Part shown: positions 13,881 through 14,060 of the stretch, in pieces
Position numbering within the stretch: the stretch's first letter is position 1
Layout of the letters: each line of letters starts with the position of its first letter
Origin: CAZGTQ01 sp964528575
GTDB taxonomy: Bacteria; Planctomycetota; UBA1135; GCA-002686595
Direction of reading: 5' to 3'
Assembly: GCA_964528575.1 (NCBI GenBank)
Contig: CAZGTQ010000455.1
Span: forward strand, 1-14,060
DNA: 14,060 nt
Position numbers and translations under genes: made by a program
The notes under the pieces: model-generated
Told to the model about the DNA's origin: nothing
Database searches by the model: none
Seen by the model: only the letters and a program-made list of their open reading frames with translations

Positions 13881-14060
13881 TCACGCCTCGCGCGCGATCC
13901 GGCCGCCCGGGTCGGAGTCGATCGCGCCGACGTCGGCGCTCGAGTCGGCGTCCACGTCGGCGTCCACGTCGACCGCGGCGTCGGCGTCGACATCCGGATC
14001 GACGTGGAGGGCCGCATCGGCGGCGCGCGGGAGCGGAGCGCGCGGCTCCTCGCACTCGTC
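13881..14060 (-). CDS. Asp-rich C-terminus of an unidentified protein (partial)
   Basis: The minus frame is open from the right edge to a TGA at 13883-13881, giving 59 C-terminal residues; the start is outside the window. After DECEEPRAPLPRAADAALHV comes an acidic tract of alternating Asp with Ala/Val (DPDVDADAAV, DVDADVDADS) and an end IAREA. Third positions are almost all G/C, as in the neighbouring genes, and no plus-strand frame here has a start codon, so the minus reading is preferred. An Asp-rich tail may bind cations or be simple disordered sequence. No family is recognised. It converges on the serine hydrolase gene with 55 bp between the stops. Confidence 0.5.
   Translation of the reverse strand, partial: DECEEPRAPLPRAADAALHVDPDVDADAAVDVDADVDADSSADVGAIDSDPGGRIAREA
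13944..13967. repeat. Perfect 12-bp tandem repeat, two copies
   Basis: GTCGGCGTCCAC occurs twice head to tail and is followed by GTCG. On the minus strand it encodes the doubled VDAD unit of the Asp-rich tail. The unit length is a multiple of three, so copy changes would lengthen or shorten the acidic tract without a frameshift. Confidence 0.75.

Noticed and set aside
12488..14017. Minus-strand frame antisense to the serine hydrolase
   Set aside because: The plus frame carries SISK, YSG and HSG in correct order; the antisense product is Arg/Ala-rich without motifs.
13887..14060. Plus-strand open frame at the right edge (Val/Gly/Arg-rich)
   Set aside because: I find no start codon for it, and the minus frame ends in a proper stop with similar codon composition, so the minus reading is preferred, though not proven.

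Overview
The window is very GC-rich DNA in which almost every third codon position is G or C. Its gene content points to an uncultured or little-studied Planctomycetota bacterium. The evidence is a 'Pirellula/Verrucomicrobium-type' cytochrome fused to a putative membrane-bound dehydrogenase propeller, two secreted seven-bladed FG-GAP proteins, and a recurring ~100-140 residue C-terminal beta-rich tail of a kind I associate with this phylum. The lineage is inferred from protein families; there is no rRNA or other phylogenetic marker here.

Layout, left to right. (1) 2-166 (+) is the C-terminus of an integral membrane protein, followed by a 3-copy 20-bp tandem repeat. (2) 423-2042 (+) is a secreted di-heme cytochrome c peroxidase/MauG-type protein with an added C-terminal module. 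(3) 2152-3789 (+) is a secreted seven-bladed FG-GAP propeller. (4) 8524 down to 3795 (-) is a compact four-gene unit: HDOD/HD protein, 89-residue two-helix membrane protein, large jelly-roll/propeller/cytochrome protein, and RNase HI with an N-terminal zinc finger. The second and third of these overlap by GTGA. (5) 8525-8894 is a 370-bp gap between divergent genes containing a terminator-like hairpin plus T7. (6) 8895-10925 (+) is a secreted protein made of about 13 copies of a ~41-residue repeat, which I cannot assign to a named family. (7) 10941-12584 (-) is a second secreted seven-bladed FG-GAP protein. (8) 12713-13825 (+) is a class-C beta-lactamase-type serine hydrolase. (9) 13881-14060 (-) is the Asp-rich C-terminus of an unidentified protein that runs off the right edge.

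How the genes relate: most products are predicted to be exported, and four are propeller-type proteins, so the region is dominated by periplasmic or cell-surface proteins. The two c-type cytochromes suggest periplasmic electron transfer or oxidative chemistry. The minus-strand cluster mixes a signalling-type HD protein and a nucleic-acid enzyme with an exported cytochrome, and I have no established pathway that explains this combination. I see no tRNA, rRNA, CRISPR array, transposase or phage gene. The best candidates for something undescribed are the 13-repeat protein, the shared C-terminal module, and the HDOD/two-helix/cytochrome/RNase HI unit.
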